Of a stretch of DNA of 64,000 bases, positions 22,245 through 34,563 are shown in pieces. Location of the stretch: the NCBI RefSeq assembly GCF_024713945.1, contig NC_134677.1, positions 7,009,001-7,073,000 of the forward strand, given 5' to 3'. The notes under the pieces are model-generated. The model saw nothing but the letters and a program-made list of their open reading frames with translations. It did no database searches and had not been told where the DNA came from. The position numbers and the translations under genes were made by a program. The DNA comes from Dermatophagoides farinae. Its lineage: Eukaryota > Arthropoda > Arachnida > Sarcoptiformes > Pyroglyphidae. Each line of letters opens with the position of its first letter. Position 1 is the stretch's first letter.

Positions 22245-23977
22245 ATGGTACATCCAAGGTATGAGTTTCTTTTTTTTCTCTTTTTAATTTACATTGATCC
22301 GTTTAATTATTTGACAAATTTGAATTTACTATAGTACATTTGAACTAGGACCGCATACATTGAAAATTCCAAGAACATTACATAAGATTAATCGAAATCG
22401 TCTAGTTGAAAGATTACGTTCTGATAATAATATTCCAGAACGTTCGATTATCGTATTGCAGGGTGGAAAAACCCTTAACAATTATGATACGGACACCGAA
22501 CCAGTATTTCGTCAGGAATCCTATTTCCATTGGACATTCGGCGTTGGTGAGCCTGATTACTACGGTGCTATTGATCTAACCACGGGCAGGTCATACTTGT
22601 TTGCACCAAAGCTACCTGATTCATATTCCATTTGGATGGGAAAGCTATATACTCTGAATGATCATCTCAATCGATACAATGTTGATGCTGTTTACTATAC
22701 CGAACAGGTATCTACCCCCTTTTCATTCTTTTTTATGCTATCTTTTCCTAATCAACTCGTTCAAACATGATTACATTTGAATCTATTCTATTATTAGATA
22801 TGCCAAGTTTTGTCTGGACTTAAACCCCAAGTGTTGTTAACATTGAAAGGTCTAAACACTGATTCCAATTTGGAAACATTCGAAGCTCAATTTGATGGAA
22901 TTGATAAATTCAAAATTAACAATTCGTTATTACATCCTCATATGGCAGAATTGCGTGTATTCAAAACACCACAAGAATTGGATGTGATTCGTTATACGAA
23001 CAAAATCAGTAGCGATGCCCACGTTGAAGTAATGAAATCAATAAGGCCGGGCATGACAGAATATCAACTGGAATCCATTTTTCTCCATCATTGTTACTTC
23101 AATGGTGGCGCCCGACATGTATCCTATACATGTATCTGTGCAAGTGGAACAAATGGTGGTGTCTTACACTATGGACATGCGGCGGCGCCAAACAGCAAAA
23201 CTGTCCATGATGGTGATATGTGTTCATTTGATATGGGATGCGAGTATTACCGCTACTCGTCGGACATCACTTGTTCTTTCCCTGCCAATGGAATATTCAC
23301 GCCTGATCAAAGAATTATCTACGAAGCAGTGCTCAAGGCTAATCGAACAGTAATGAATGCCGTCAAGCCTGGTGTCTCTTGGAGAGATATGCATCTGTTG
23401 GCCGAAAAGACTCAATTGGAACAAATGCTTAAACATGGACTATTACAGGGAGATATTGATGAAATGATGAAGGCTAGACTGGGCTATATCTTCATGCCTC
23501 ATGGACTGGGTCATCTGCTTGGTATCGATGTCCATGATGTCGGTGGCTATCTCTTCCAGTGTCCACCACGTAGCACTGAGCCAGGCTTACGACAACTTCG
23601 TACGGCCAGAATTTTAGAGAAGGATATGGTGTTGACCATTGAACCAGGCATTTATTTCGTCGATGCATTGCTTGAACAAGCTCGAAATGATCCTGAACTA
23701 TCCAAGTTCATTGTATGGCCTGTGATTGACCGATTTCGATCATTCGGCGGGGTATGATTTGTTCTAATCACAATCTGAATTGCTAGATGTGAAATAATAA
23801 TGCCTTTTTAATATTGTTTAGGTTCGAATCGAAGATGATGTAGTCATCACAGCTGATGGTTGTGAACTTTTGACCAAAGTTCCACGTACCGTTGATGAAA
23901 TCGAAGCTATAATGGCTGAAGGTCGAAAACGAGAAATAGAATTTCCTCAGAAAACGTTATTGGCAAATTACAAATAA
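22245..23977 (+). CDS. PEPD: Xaa-Pro dipeptidase (prolidase, PEPD), 4 exons
   Basis: Exons 22245-22258, 22335-22707, 22798-23751 and 23822-23977 give 498 residues (human 493). This cytosolic Mn-dependent peptidase splits X-Pro dipeptides, releasing proline from collagen-type and dietary peptides. The N-terminal domain has VLQGG and FRQESYFHW. The C-terminal pita-bread (M24B) domain shows the metal ligands: FDMG followed 11 residues later by the Asp of SSDITC, His in [15 protein letters not shown], Glu in TIEPGIYF, and Glu in RIEDDV, the last in exon 4. The first exon encodes only four codons plus two bases; the splice AG|T restores Ser before TFELG, as in orthologues where this start is short. 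Similarity to animal prolidases is very high. AATAAA is at 24094-24099. Confidence 0.97.
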
Positions 23978-26900
23978 TCTATTCTCCGAGGTTCTTGTCC
24001 TTTTATTATTAATTAATCTATCCATTTGATCGAATCCGTTATGTTTTTATCTATCAATCTAATTGACAAACTGTCTGTGTGTTAAATCAATGAAATAAAA
24101 TGATCCCAATTGGAAAGCAATTTTTTTCTTGCAATTCTATTCGTGTCGATCAAAACCAAAAAACTCAACCAGATCATATCCAAATTAGACCACAATCGAC
24201 CAATTGAAGCGGGAGTATGCGTTAGCCTAGTATGTACCAATAATATTGTACCATAACGATGATGATCATGGGAAAGTCATCACGATCATTTACATCACAT
24301 ATCCACAGCCATAGACATTGATGAGGATGATGGTAGTGATGATTGGGGGAAAATTATTGTTCAAAACTAGCCAACCGACGACAATGACGACGACCAAAAC
24401 TAAATCGATGGAACGCGCACACATTCATACACACACACACACCATAATAATAGCTGTATGAAGAGATGATGATTGAGATCAACTGCCAGCTGTCCCTACA
24501 AACCAGAAAAAATCGAATCAGTCCACAATAATACAAACTAAGCCCTAGGTGTGCAAGATGGCATTTTCCAACTCTCACTATCTCCCTATGGATCACTTGC
24601 ATCCTGCTCTCCTTCTCTTTGGTTAGTTCTGGTTGTATTTAAATGATTCAATCTACGGCAACAACTGCCGTCATCGTGGTCGTGGCCATCATCAAATCCA
24701 TAGAGTACCTAAGAGCTGTGATTGGTACAGCTTTTCGCTGCTGCTGCTGTTTCCGCCCGTTTTTCATTTGCCATCTTCATCAAATGGATGGACCGATCAA
24801 CCAAAAGCAGAGTTAGTAACCGAAAAAATATCCATCCACTACTGAAAAAACCTAGCGTACACAAAGACATACACTTAGTGATACAATTTTCAGTTACAGC
24901 CACCGAATTTTCCAAAAAAAAAAAAAAATGATCATCTTCCCCTCCCGTAGTTTGTTTCGTCGTCGTTCATCGACTCGACGTTTGTATGTTTTTGTGTGTT
25001 TATTCATGTGTGTGTGTGTGTATATGAGATCAGAGTTGTTGGAACAGCAATGGAACAAATAGTTCCCGCTGTATGTGTATGGACTCAAGAGTAATGTTGA
25101 TGATGATGATGATGAGAAGTGGTGTGTATGTATGAAGAATAAGGGTAGTGAATACCACTGTGTAATACACAGCAGTAAAAGCAGCGATTGTGTCCAAGCT
25201 ATCTGTTTGTGTTAAGACACGACTACTAAACAATTTCGAAACAACGAAACGGAAACGACAGACGGACTGATGAAATAGAAAAAAAAATATTTCAGTGTGT
25301 TGTCGTTGTTTCCATTGCCATTGGCTTTCATCTATCCATCCATCAATGATCTCTTTATGGTTTCTTTTACGTTTAAATTTTCCGGATCAACTAATCAATC
25401 GGATTTTATTTTTGTAACCATGGTATTTGTTCGATACCATGATCATTTAAAGCATTGTATTCTATTACGAAGTTTTGACATTATATTTGATTCTTTTTGT
25501 TAAGAGTGGTCTTCTGGATCAAGCTTTTTTTTTATTTTGTATTTTGAGACAACGGGACATTTATTGTAATCGACTAAACTAAATTATACGCAGCTGCTTT
25601 GTGTTCTCTATTTTTTTGTGTGTGTGTGTGGTGTTTGTGTAAATTTTTTGTCTCCTTGTTGTCTCGTCATCATCTCGCAATCATCATCATCATCATCATC
25701 ATCAACAACATCGACTACGACGGCAACATTGTAGTTATTTGTCGTTGCCATCATCATTACTATCCTTGCCATTCATCCATCTTCTGGTGATTGTTGTTGA
25801 GGGATAGCAGCAGCTTATTCTCCGACTACCACCATCATAATCATCATCATCATCATCATCAGCAACAAACACCATACTATCATCATCGACATAGCCATCA
25901 TCAGTAATTCAATTTTTTTTTTTTGATCATCATCGTTAAGTTTTCGCCGACACACCATCATCAACGAAACCGAAGTTACCAACCAACATCATCATCTTCA
26001 TCATCACAGTACTTCCATTCATTTATTGATCGTGATCTTGGCCACTGCAGACATAATCATCCAATTTCTTTCTTTTTTTTGCATCATCGAATCCACAAAC
26101 ATTAATCAATGATCATATATTGATGCAACTATCGTCAGCTTGAGCTCATCTTTTTTCCTTAATACTAGATGATTTGAACAATTGGCATTGTGTTTCATCA
26201 TCATTATTTTTAACAACGATAATCAAACTGATGACAACATCTGCGCTGCATTTGATTGAATATTTCTTTTGTTTTCTTCATTAATGTCGTTGATCTTTAA
26301 AAATCATGAATAATATGGTCATCACAATATATCATTGAATTTGATATTATGATGAATAAATGTTAAAATTTTTGTCTTTGATATTACCTATTAGTAAAAT
26401 ATTATAACGTTCATTGTCCATTATTAACTCAAACCACCTTGGTGGTCAGGCAACAAACAAAACAATACAAACGACGGTATGTGTGTGCCGTGACAAACCA
26501 AGCACTGAAGACTATAGTGTTGTTCAAACTTCGAATTGTTCAATTGTTCGATCATCATCATCATCATCACTGCTGCACCACTACATCGGCATTGTCGAGC
26601 CATATATATGATTATTCTCTATTTTTCTATAACTTTCATTTTCACTTGGCACATTGTCACGTTTAATGGTGCCGGAAAATCGAATTTCAGCATTTTGACA
26701 AATTGTTTTGGTGTAGGTTTGATAATCCACAATTTTTTTTTTTTTTTTTTTTTGATATTATTGTTCTAATTCTTACTATTTTTTTCTATTCTAAATATGA
26801 ACAAACATTTTTTTTAAGGATTACCTTTTTGTTTAATGATCTCGAAATTAAAACTTTTGAATTTATTCATTAGCAAAAATTAATCAGAAATTTTGACCAG

Positions 26901-27086
26901 ATTGATGATCATTATTTGTTTTCTAAATTTAATTTGTGCCTGTGGTTCTAAATGATCATTTACTCAGTGCTACATTCCATCAATACGATATAGTCACATA
27001 TAGTCGCAAAGTCATCATCATTCTAACTTGTCGTAGTGATCAACAACAACAACAAAAAAAACAGTAGAAACATATAATCATCAAAA
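23978..27086. other. 3.1-kb non-coding region upstream of the zinc-finger gene
   Basis: No supported gene. After the PEPD 3' end the DNA is a mosaic of CAT/ATC trinucleotide tracts (25679-25704, about 25833-25862 and others), short GT/CA runs (24427-24443, 25007-25022, 25617-25630) and T runs (26733-26752). Open frames here are short and made of His, Ser, Ile or Cys/Val repeats, as such tracts produce in every frame. The region is a good candidate for regulatory sequence and 5' UTR exons of the downstream C2H2 gene. Confidence 0.55.
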
Positions 27087-30000
27087 ATGTCATTCAAAAA
27101 TACAACAACTGTAGTATCAACAAAACTAACATTTCCATGTACCGAATGCAACTTCGAAGCTCAAAGCGCTCGTCAGCTATCTCGTCATAAAGCTGTGTCA
27201 CATACCCAAAATGCATTAAAATGTGTATTATGTCCATTTTTAACCGCATATCAAACCAATCTTTTACGTCACCGTAAAGATGTCCATGGAATTTGTGGTT
27301 CCAAAGGTAATTATTGTTATTAATGTTATTGTGATAATTTTCAAAAAATTTTGTTCATACAGGGAATAAAAGCTGTAAATTTTGTGGTTTTGTTTCCGAA
27401 GATAACGATACGTTGATTCAACATCAAATAGAATTCCATCAAGATATTCTCAAAACAGCTCAGGCAAAATTCGCTAAAGAACTAGTCTCGGCTGGAGGCG
27501 AAGAAAGTGTTGCCGATTTTTCCGCAAATTTTGAATCAATGAGCGAAGATCTCATGAACAATAAAAACAATTCTTCAAACTCGGCAAACATTGTTCATAC
27601 CGGTAATAAAAAGCGAGCAACATTGAAAAATCTGGACAAACATCAACAACATAATTTCAAATCATCTACGAATTCTATGAAATTGATGACTGCTAATAAT
27701 GATGTAGTCGCTGATGATGATGATCGAGCAGAGTTCGAAGAATTTTGGAAAGCAGGTTTTATTGATCAACAATATGATGACCATTCGAATTATTTTGGAT
27801 CTCATACTGCTCCACTAATCACAATGAAAACAGCTGACATTACACAAAACGAAAGTGTACCAACAACATCATCACGTTCGAGTACGCCAAAATCTCATTC
27901 ATCATCGAATGTTATGAACGTTAATAATATGAGTAACAACAATTTGAATAATATGAATAATAATAACAGCATTGCAGATTTGCCTGCCACACGAATTCGT
28001 CGACAATACAACTGTAATGATTGTGGATTTCGTACTGTCAATCCTCGTGAATTTCTATATCACCGTCGGGATGGCCATGGATATAAGGTTAAGATTGTAG
28101 AATGTCCTTATTGTGTTTATGCTTGTCAATATGTTCAAAAATTGCAACGGCATTTACTTCTGGTACATAAACTCACATCCATCATGGATTCACCATCTGA
28201 ACAAGGAGGTGCCAATGGTGAATTGGAACAATTACTAGTAAAACGAAAATATCGAAGAACTTCTCGTCCTATCGAAACAAATTCAATCGAACAAAATGTC
28301 AATCATTTGGAAACGATTAATGATGATGCAGCATGTATGTATACTTTTCAAAGATTCTGTATATATATCAATTATTTATTTATTTATCTTTATTTAGCCC
28401 CTCTCGATAATGATTACGAACAAATGGATCGAAATCCTGATTTTGAACCGATGGATAGTTTTGAAATGAATCTAAATGAATACCATGAAGAAAATGAAGA
28501 TGTCGAAATGGAATCAAATGCTAGCAATAATGATTCTGGTACATTTATTGATTCTTATCTTTTACTTAATGTATATGCTAATGCTCATTTTATTTTTGTT
28601 ATTTATAGATGATAAAAAATTCATGTTCAACCTGGAATGTTATATTTGCAAGATTAAATTCGGCGATGCCATTTCTGCTCAAAAACATTTCCTCAAACAT
28701 CACAAACATTCCAATTATAAAGGAATGGTGCCTATCATGAAGAATCACGATCAAAATCTCGAGGAAAGCACAAGTTGGATTGGACAACCAACTACTACAA
28801 CAAATCAAAAGAAAATTTTTGATAGTAATGCCAAGAACATTCATGTATGCAATTTTTGTGGCTACAAAACACGTTGGATTTCCGAACTCGAGCGTCATAT
28901 TCGTGTTCATTCTAAAGATAAACCTTTTAAATGTTTGTTCTGCAATTTTCGTAGCAAATGGAAAGGCGATCTTAATCGTCACATTCAACGATATCATTCT
29001 AACGAGGCAAATCTTCAGGACCTAGAAAGCAGTGACAATAGTACCAATGGTGGTGGTGGTATTCCCATTTCATCAAACAACATGTCACCCGACGATAACC
29101 AAGATGATACAATGAATGAAGATTCATGCATGACTAATGGTGATTATGAAATGTCAGAAATGGATGACGATAACACGGGATTAGGCCAAGATGACCAAAT
29201 CAATCCTAACGTTCAAGATAATGAAATTTTTGATCTGGATAATTCCGAAATAATGAACGGTAATATAGCTAAAATGTACAAATGCACATATTGCGATTTT
29301 ACGTGTAGTACAGCATCTCGATTTCATGTTCATTATGTTCAACATCTCAATACAAAACCATTTCAATGTTCGGTTTGCGGTCATCGTTCTAATTGGGAAT
29401 GGGATGTTACTAAACATATTAAAATGAAAGCCCAACGAGATCCAATCCATGAAAAAGCTCATCCAGTTCTGATTCATGATTCGGGTAAAAGAGATTATTC
29501 AAAATATAATAAATTTGTTGTTTGGATTGGCCGTGAAGAGGCAGACATTGCTAATGAAGTGAATAATCGAATCGATTTTCGTGCTCGACGATTCAAGAAT
29601 GAAAGTGATGAATGTGAAAACGAAGACAATGGTTTTAATGAAACCGCTAGAAGTTTGCTGATACCTGAAGTTAATTTTGAAATCGATGATGAATTCGGTG
29701 TTGAAGGCTGCACTATTCGAAAATATTCGACAAGATCTTCAATTGTTTTCAGGCATCCAAATTCAAGTTCAAAACCTATATCATGTTCTCAATGCGATTT
29801 TCGTCATCATTTTGCTCGTGTCATGGTAGCTCATATGTCTAGTCATAATCAAGCAAAGCCATATGGTTGCACTGAATGTTCGTTTGAAACCAAATGGAAA
29901 GAGATGATCTTGGATCATTATTCCAACATTCACGAAAATAGAAATCCCAATGAATTCCAAATACGTTTCCGTTGTGCCATTGATGAAAACTCTATTTGTC

Positions 30001-32219
30001 GAATTTTATCTGCTGACGAAGTTGATCGTTTTGAAAAGAACAACGTGTCAAAAATATCGATTTCGGTTGTTGGATCAACTCCTCCATCACATTCTACTTC
30101 GACAGCAAGCATCACATTGCAAAATGATCATCAGAATTCTAGTCTTATCGAACCTAATATCTATGAGGAAAAAACTGTGATTCGATGCGAACTTTGTCCA
30201 TTCATTACGACCAACATGAAAAAAATGTCGATCCATTGTCGATTTCATAATCCATCAAAAGGTTCACTTAAATGCAAACAGTGTCCATATTACATCAATA
30301 ATCCAGATAAATTGATGCGACATCAAAAATTGCATCAAAAGACAGACTCCGTTTCATTGTCGGCACCATCATCGTTATCTACTTCGCATTATCGTACAAA
30401 TATAAATAATGAGGGTTCAAATGATGTTGATTATCAACATCAATCAAAACTTAAATATTCGTCATTGATTTCCTGTTCTCTATGCTCATTCCAAACTTCA
30501 AATGTTCAAACATTGAATGATCATATGAATAATTCCCACAATCTTATACATTCCTCTCAAACAAATCTTGCTATTGACGATAACATTGGCGATAATGGAG
30601 ATTATGAATTGAGCGAAAATATTTTGGAACAAACATTAGTCGAAAATGATTATAAAGATAGCTCATCACCACAGAATAATGAAAATCATGATTGCGTTCA
30701 TTCATCATCATCAAACTCAAAGAATTATGGTGATGATAAACATAATAATTTGATCGCTGTTGATAGCATTAAGAATGGTGATGAAGCTAAAATATTTTCT
30801 TATGTTTGTCCAGGTCAGATAAATAATTTTATGAAATAAACTTAATTATATTCTAAAATAAAGTTATTTTTATTTTATTCGAATCCAATTTCCATAATAA
30901 AAATTTAAAATAACAGATTGTCCAGCGGCATTCAAGAGTCCGGGTGATTATAATGTTCATGCTCATTTTCATTCATCTAATTATCAACATGCTTGTCCAT
31001 ATTGTACCTACAAGTTAGTAATTTAGAATCATCAGTAGTTTTAATTGTGTTTGCATATTTATTCTCAATTATTTTTTTATAAAAAAATAGAGCACGGAAT
31101 AAGCCACAGCTATGCAAACATCTTTATGTGCATACGGCTGAATATATAGCTAAACGAGCAAGTTCATATCCGCAAGGTACGAAATTAAAAGTCGAAAATC
31201 AAATAAATGTCACCAAGTCGAATTCGAATGATCAAACATCATCATCATCATCATCAAAGACTAATTCGACAAACAACATGGTGAACAAGCCTTCAATGAA
31301 AAAAACTGTACGTAAACATAGAACAAAAATACCATTTCCAATGAAACCGGTAAAAGCTCGTCTGAATAGTGAAGAGAATGGCAAACAAAACATTATATTC
31401 AAAAGTAACGATTTGATGGCTAGTCAAGAATTTTTAGAAACTAAAGAATATCTACAAAGAATTAATTCGGGTATCAAAAATCGTTGTATGTATCGTTGTT
31501 CAAAATGTCCAGCAGTATTTACTAAAGTCAACACTTTGATCTATCATACGTCATTGCACGAACAAAATTCTAGATTCACTTGCGAATCATGTAATTATTC
31601 CACCGAAACTGAAGATAATCTAAGTATACATTCATTGTTACATAATCTTACTGAATCACAATCTGCTTTGGGCTATAATTTCAATTACAATTGTCATAAA
31701 TGTCCAGCGGGATTTTCCAAACGATCACGTTTAGAAAAACATTTATCACTACATGGTGCTCAATTTAATTGGAAATGCGATAAATGTGATTACTCAGTAC
31801 GATATGCAGCTACATTAGTCAAACATCGGGCAATACATTTGATCAATCCGAATTTTCAAGCAATGGAATATGGCCAATTTGATAATACAGCTAATGATGA
31901 TGAAGTTCGAGATGAGGCACAACAACATTCTTACGCCGTTCATCAAGAATCGAATGATGTTGAAGATTGTGAAAACTATACGAAACCAGATTTAAAATTA
32001 AAATTAAATCTTACAAAACTCAGAGACAATCTACATGTTGCTGGTACTAGTTTAAAAAAAATTCAACTTGAAGATGATAATGACCAAGGCTGTGATGATT
32101 ATAGTGTGGCCAATATGTCATCCAATGGACAAGATGAAGATGATGAAGATTTACCTTATGCCGATGATGATAATATTAATCCGGCTTTGTTATTGGAAGA
32201 AAATGTAATGGGGGAATGA
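27087..32219 (+). CDS. C2H2 multi-zinc-finger protein, 21 fingers (6 exons)
   Basis: Exons 27087-27306, 27363-28334, 28398-28538, 28609-30813, 30917-31013 and 31091-32219 join in frame to 1587 residues. I count 21 C2H2 fingers in clusters: three at the N-terminus, two around 28010-28170, then 6-8, 9-10, 11-12, 13-15, 16-17 and 18-21. Examples are CNFCGYKTRWISELERHIRVH directly followed by CLFCNFRSKWKGDLNRHIQRYH, and CSVCGHRSNWEWDVTKH. Many fingers lack the usual TGEKP linker and have a basic or aromatic pair before the first helix turn (KWK, RWI, NWEW). Finger 10 has a long His-His spacing and is followed by a conserved-looking segment (HDSGKRDYSKYNKF). Exons 5 and 6 share finger 17 across their junction. 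Spacers are Asn/Ser/Asp-rich. It is probably a nuclear DNA-binding regulator; the orthologue is not identified. Confidence 0.85.
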
Positions 32220-32796
32220 TCAGGTATCATCATAAAAAGTAATTTATAATTGTCAGAATTTAATTTCATGTCATCTTTTTATTCATAATAAATACTCTTA
32301 ATATTGCCAAAAAAAATTAGTTTTTACATTTTTTCATATCACACTCACCACCATGGCTATAACTATAACAGATGTTTACTCCATTTTTTTTTTTTTTTTT
32401 TTTTTGATAAAAAACAATATTTATCCGTTTCAAATTACTGGCTATTTTCTATATATGTTTGTGAAACAAAATACAACATAATAATACTTTTCATTTCTTT
32501 GTGTAAAACCACCACCAAACATACTACACGAGCTTTCCAAGTATCCCACACACACATTTTTATTCATCATTTATTATTTCTACTATCAATAATACGAAGC
32601 TGATGTATAATGTGATTTCGTTTCGTTTTGATCGAAATTTTTAATCAAAAAAAAAAATTAGTAATTATCATTTTTTTCAAAAAAAAAATCAAAATTTTCT
32701 TTTCATACAATGTAAGTAATATAAAAAAAATTGTACGGAGGTTTCATATTCTTTTCACATTATAATGTGGTATGTTGATTGATTAAAGCTTTGAAA
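32220..32796. other. intergenic region between the zinc-finger gene and QNG1
   Basis: Contains T runs (32379-32405), A runs and no gene-like frame. It holds the 3' UTR of the zinc-finger gene (AATAAA at about 32287) and the QNG1 promoter. Confidence 0.6.
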
Positions 32797-33916
32797 ATGG
32801 ATATGTTACCAAAAGAAAGTGCAGAATTTGTCATGTCTGTAGCGGATCATGTAACAATCAATACGAATGCTGTCAAAGAATTAGCAACAAAAGTAAGTAT
32901 TGGTATTAAACAAATTTTTTTGATGCTCAAACAAAAATCTTTGCACAGTTGAAAGAATCGGTGGCATTAAATGAATATGACCTGAAAAAATGGAAATCGG
33001 ATAATCCATTACATCCACAGGAAATGATAGATAAATCTATTGATCAAATATTCTTCATCGATAGTTTGAATTTTTCTTTCTGGCCCGATGAGAATCAGGA
33101 TTTTTCTATCGAAGGTGAAATTGGATATTGGGCACTTTGTGCTGCTGTTAAACGAGCATTAGATGAGAAAATTCCGTTGACTAATAGTGAATACTATAGC
33201 CATATGGAGTTGCAACAATTACGGTATTTATTCCGTACTGACAATGGAATCGACATACCAATGCTCAAAGAACGAGTATCCATATTGAATGAAAATGGTG
33301 CTATTCTTATGAAGGTATGATAACTGATGATTTATAATATGAAGGTAGTAAACATTTCAATTTGTTGTTAATTACAAAGCATTTTAATGGTTCATTCGTC
33401 AATTGCATTCGCGCAATTAATTGCAGTGCTATCAACCTTTTAAAATTGATCTACGAATATTTTCCTTCGTTCAGAGATGAAGTGATATACAAAGGAAAAA
33501 ATGTTACATTTTTGAAAAGAGCACAGATTTTGATTGCAGATATTTGGGGCTGTTTCGAGGGCAAAGGATTAGGTCGATTCGATGATATAGATCAATTAAC
33601 CATGTTTGCCGATTATCGTATACCACAGGTTTTGCATTATTTTGGTGTGTTAAAATATTCGACTATTTTAGCAGAAAAATTACAAGAAAATAATTTACTT
33701 GTAAATGGCCATCCATTTGAAGTGGAAATTCGTTCATCATCCATACATGCTATCGAAATGGTCCGTGAACAATTGTCATCAATGATCGATGATGATTTGA
33801 AAGCACCAAATTCAATACAAATTGATTTCTATCTATGGGGTTATAGGCGAACCAATAGTGAACAAATTGATGGTCAACGTTCACCATTCCATCGAGTACG
33901 TTGTATTTATTATTAA
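32797..33916 (+). CDS. QNG1: Queuosine 5'-phosphate N-glycosylase/hydrolase (QNG1, DUF2419), 3 exons
   Basis: Exons 32797-32892, 32949-33314 and 33380-33916 give 332 residues (human C9orf64 341). The enzyme releases queuine from queuosine nucleotides so that animals, which cannot make queuine, can salvage it for the wobble base of tRNAs. Family landmarks in order: SAEFVMSVADHV, IDSLNFSFWPDE, IGYWALCAAVKRALDE, GSFVNCI, FLKRAQILIADIWGCFEGKG, FADYRIPQVLHYFGVLKYS, and the C-terminus FHRVRCIYY, which is nearly identical to the human ending. All three exons join in phase 0. No truncation or odd residue is visible. The chain starts at the first ATG after the upstream gap, and MDMLPKESAEF aligns with orthologous N-termini. 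Confidence 0.96.
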
Positions 33917-34563
33917 AAAAAAAAATTCTTAATTTATCATTTGATAAAAAATGAAATAAAATTAATTAAAAAAAATGAATCCAAAAAAAAAATTGGAGAC
34001 AAATTCAATCATATATTTCTTTTATATATAAGAATGGAATTTTATTCTAGAGAAAGAAATTATGACAAAAAATTATGGCTGGTGTAGGTGTTTGTCATTA
34101 TATAATAATTAAAACTTATTCAAAATATATAATAGATGGATATACAAACGATAAAAATTAACAAACAATAAATGAATCATGCATAGATTTTTCTGTTTTT
34201 TTTTTTAATTATATTACACTTTTGTGATGAAAACTTGCATGTGGGATTTGATTTGTATGATATTATAGAAAAATACAATGCATTTGAAGGTGAATAGAGT
34301 GATATAGTTTAGAATTTTCATTATTCAATCAGTGTATATGATTTATATGTTTTTTTTCATTTATATGTGAAAAGAAATATTTAGAAAAAAAACGAAATGA
34401 AACAAAAACTAACAAATAATAATGTCAAAAATGAAGAAAAACGAGAAATAGTGAAAAGAAAATTAAAAAGAAAAATTTAAAGGTAGAACGTTGAAACGTA
34501 GAAATGGATGTTTGAAGAGAACGATTTTCATTATATTTCGGATAACACAATCAATGTGCATAA
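33917..34563. other. intergenic region between convergent QNG1 and HSF
   Basis: AT-rich 3' regions of two convergent genes. Many A/T homopolymers and no coding frame of interest; the frame at 34508-34768 on the plus strand is the antisense shadow of the last HSF exon. Confidence 0.6.

Noticed and set aside
25679-25862. Regularly spaced CAT tracts that could be mistaken for a repeat array
   Set aside because: Pure trinucleotide microsatellites without unique spacers of constant length; the sequence is a eukaryotic genome, so a CRISPR array is not expected.
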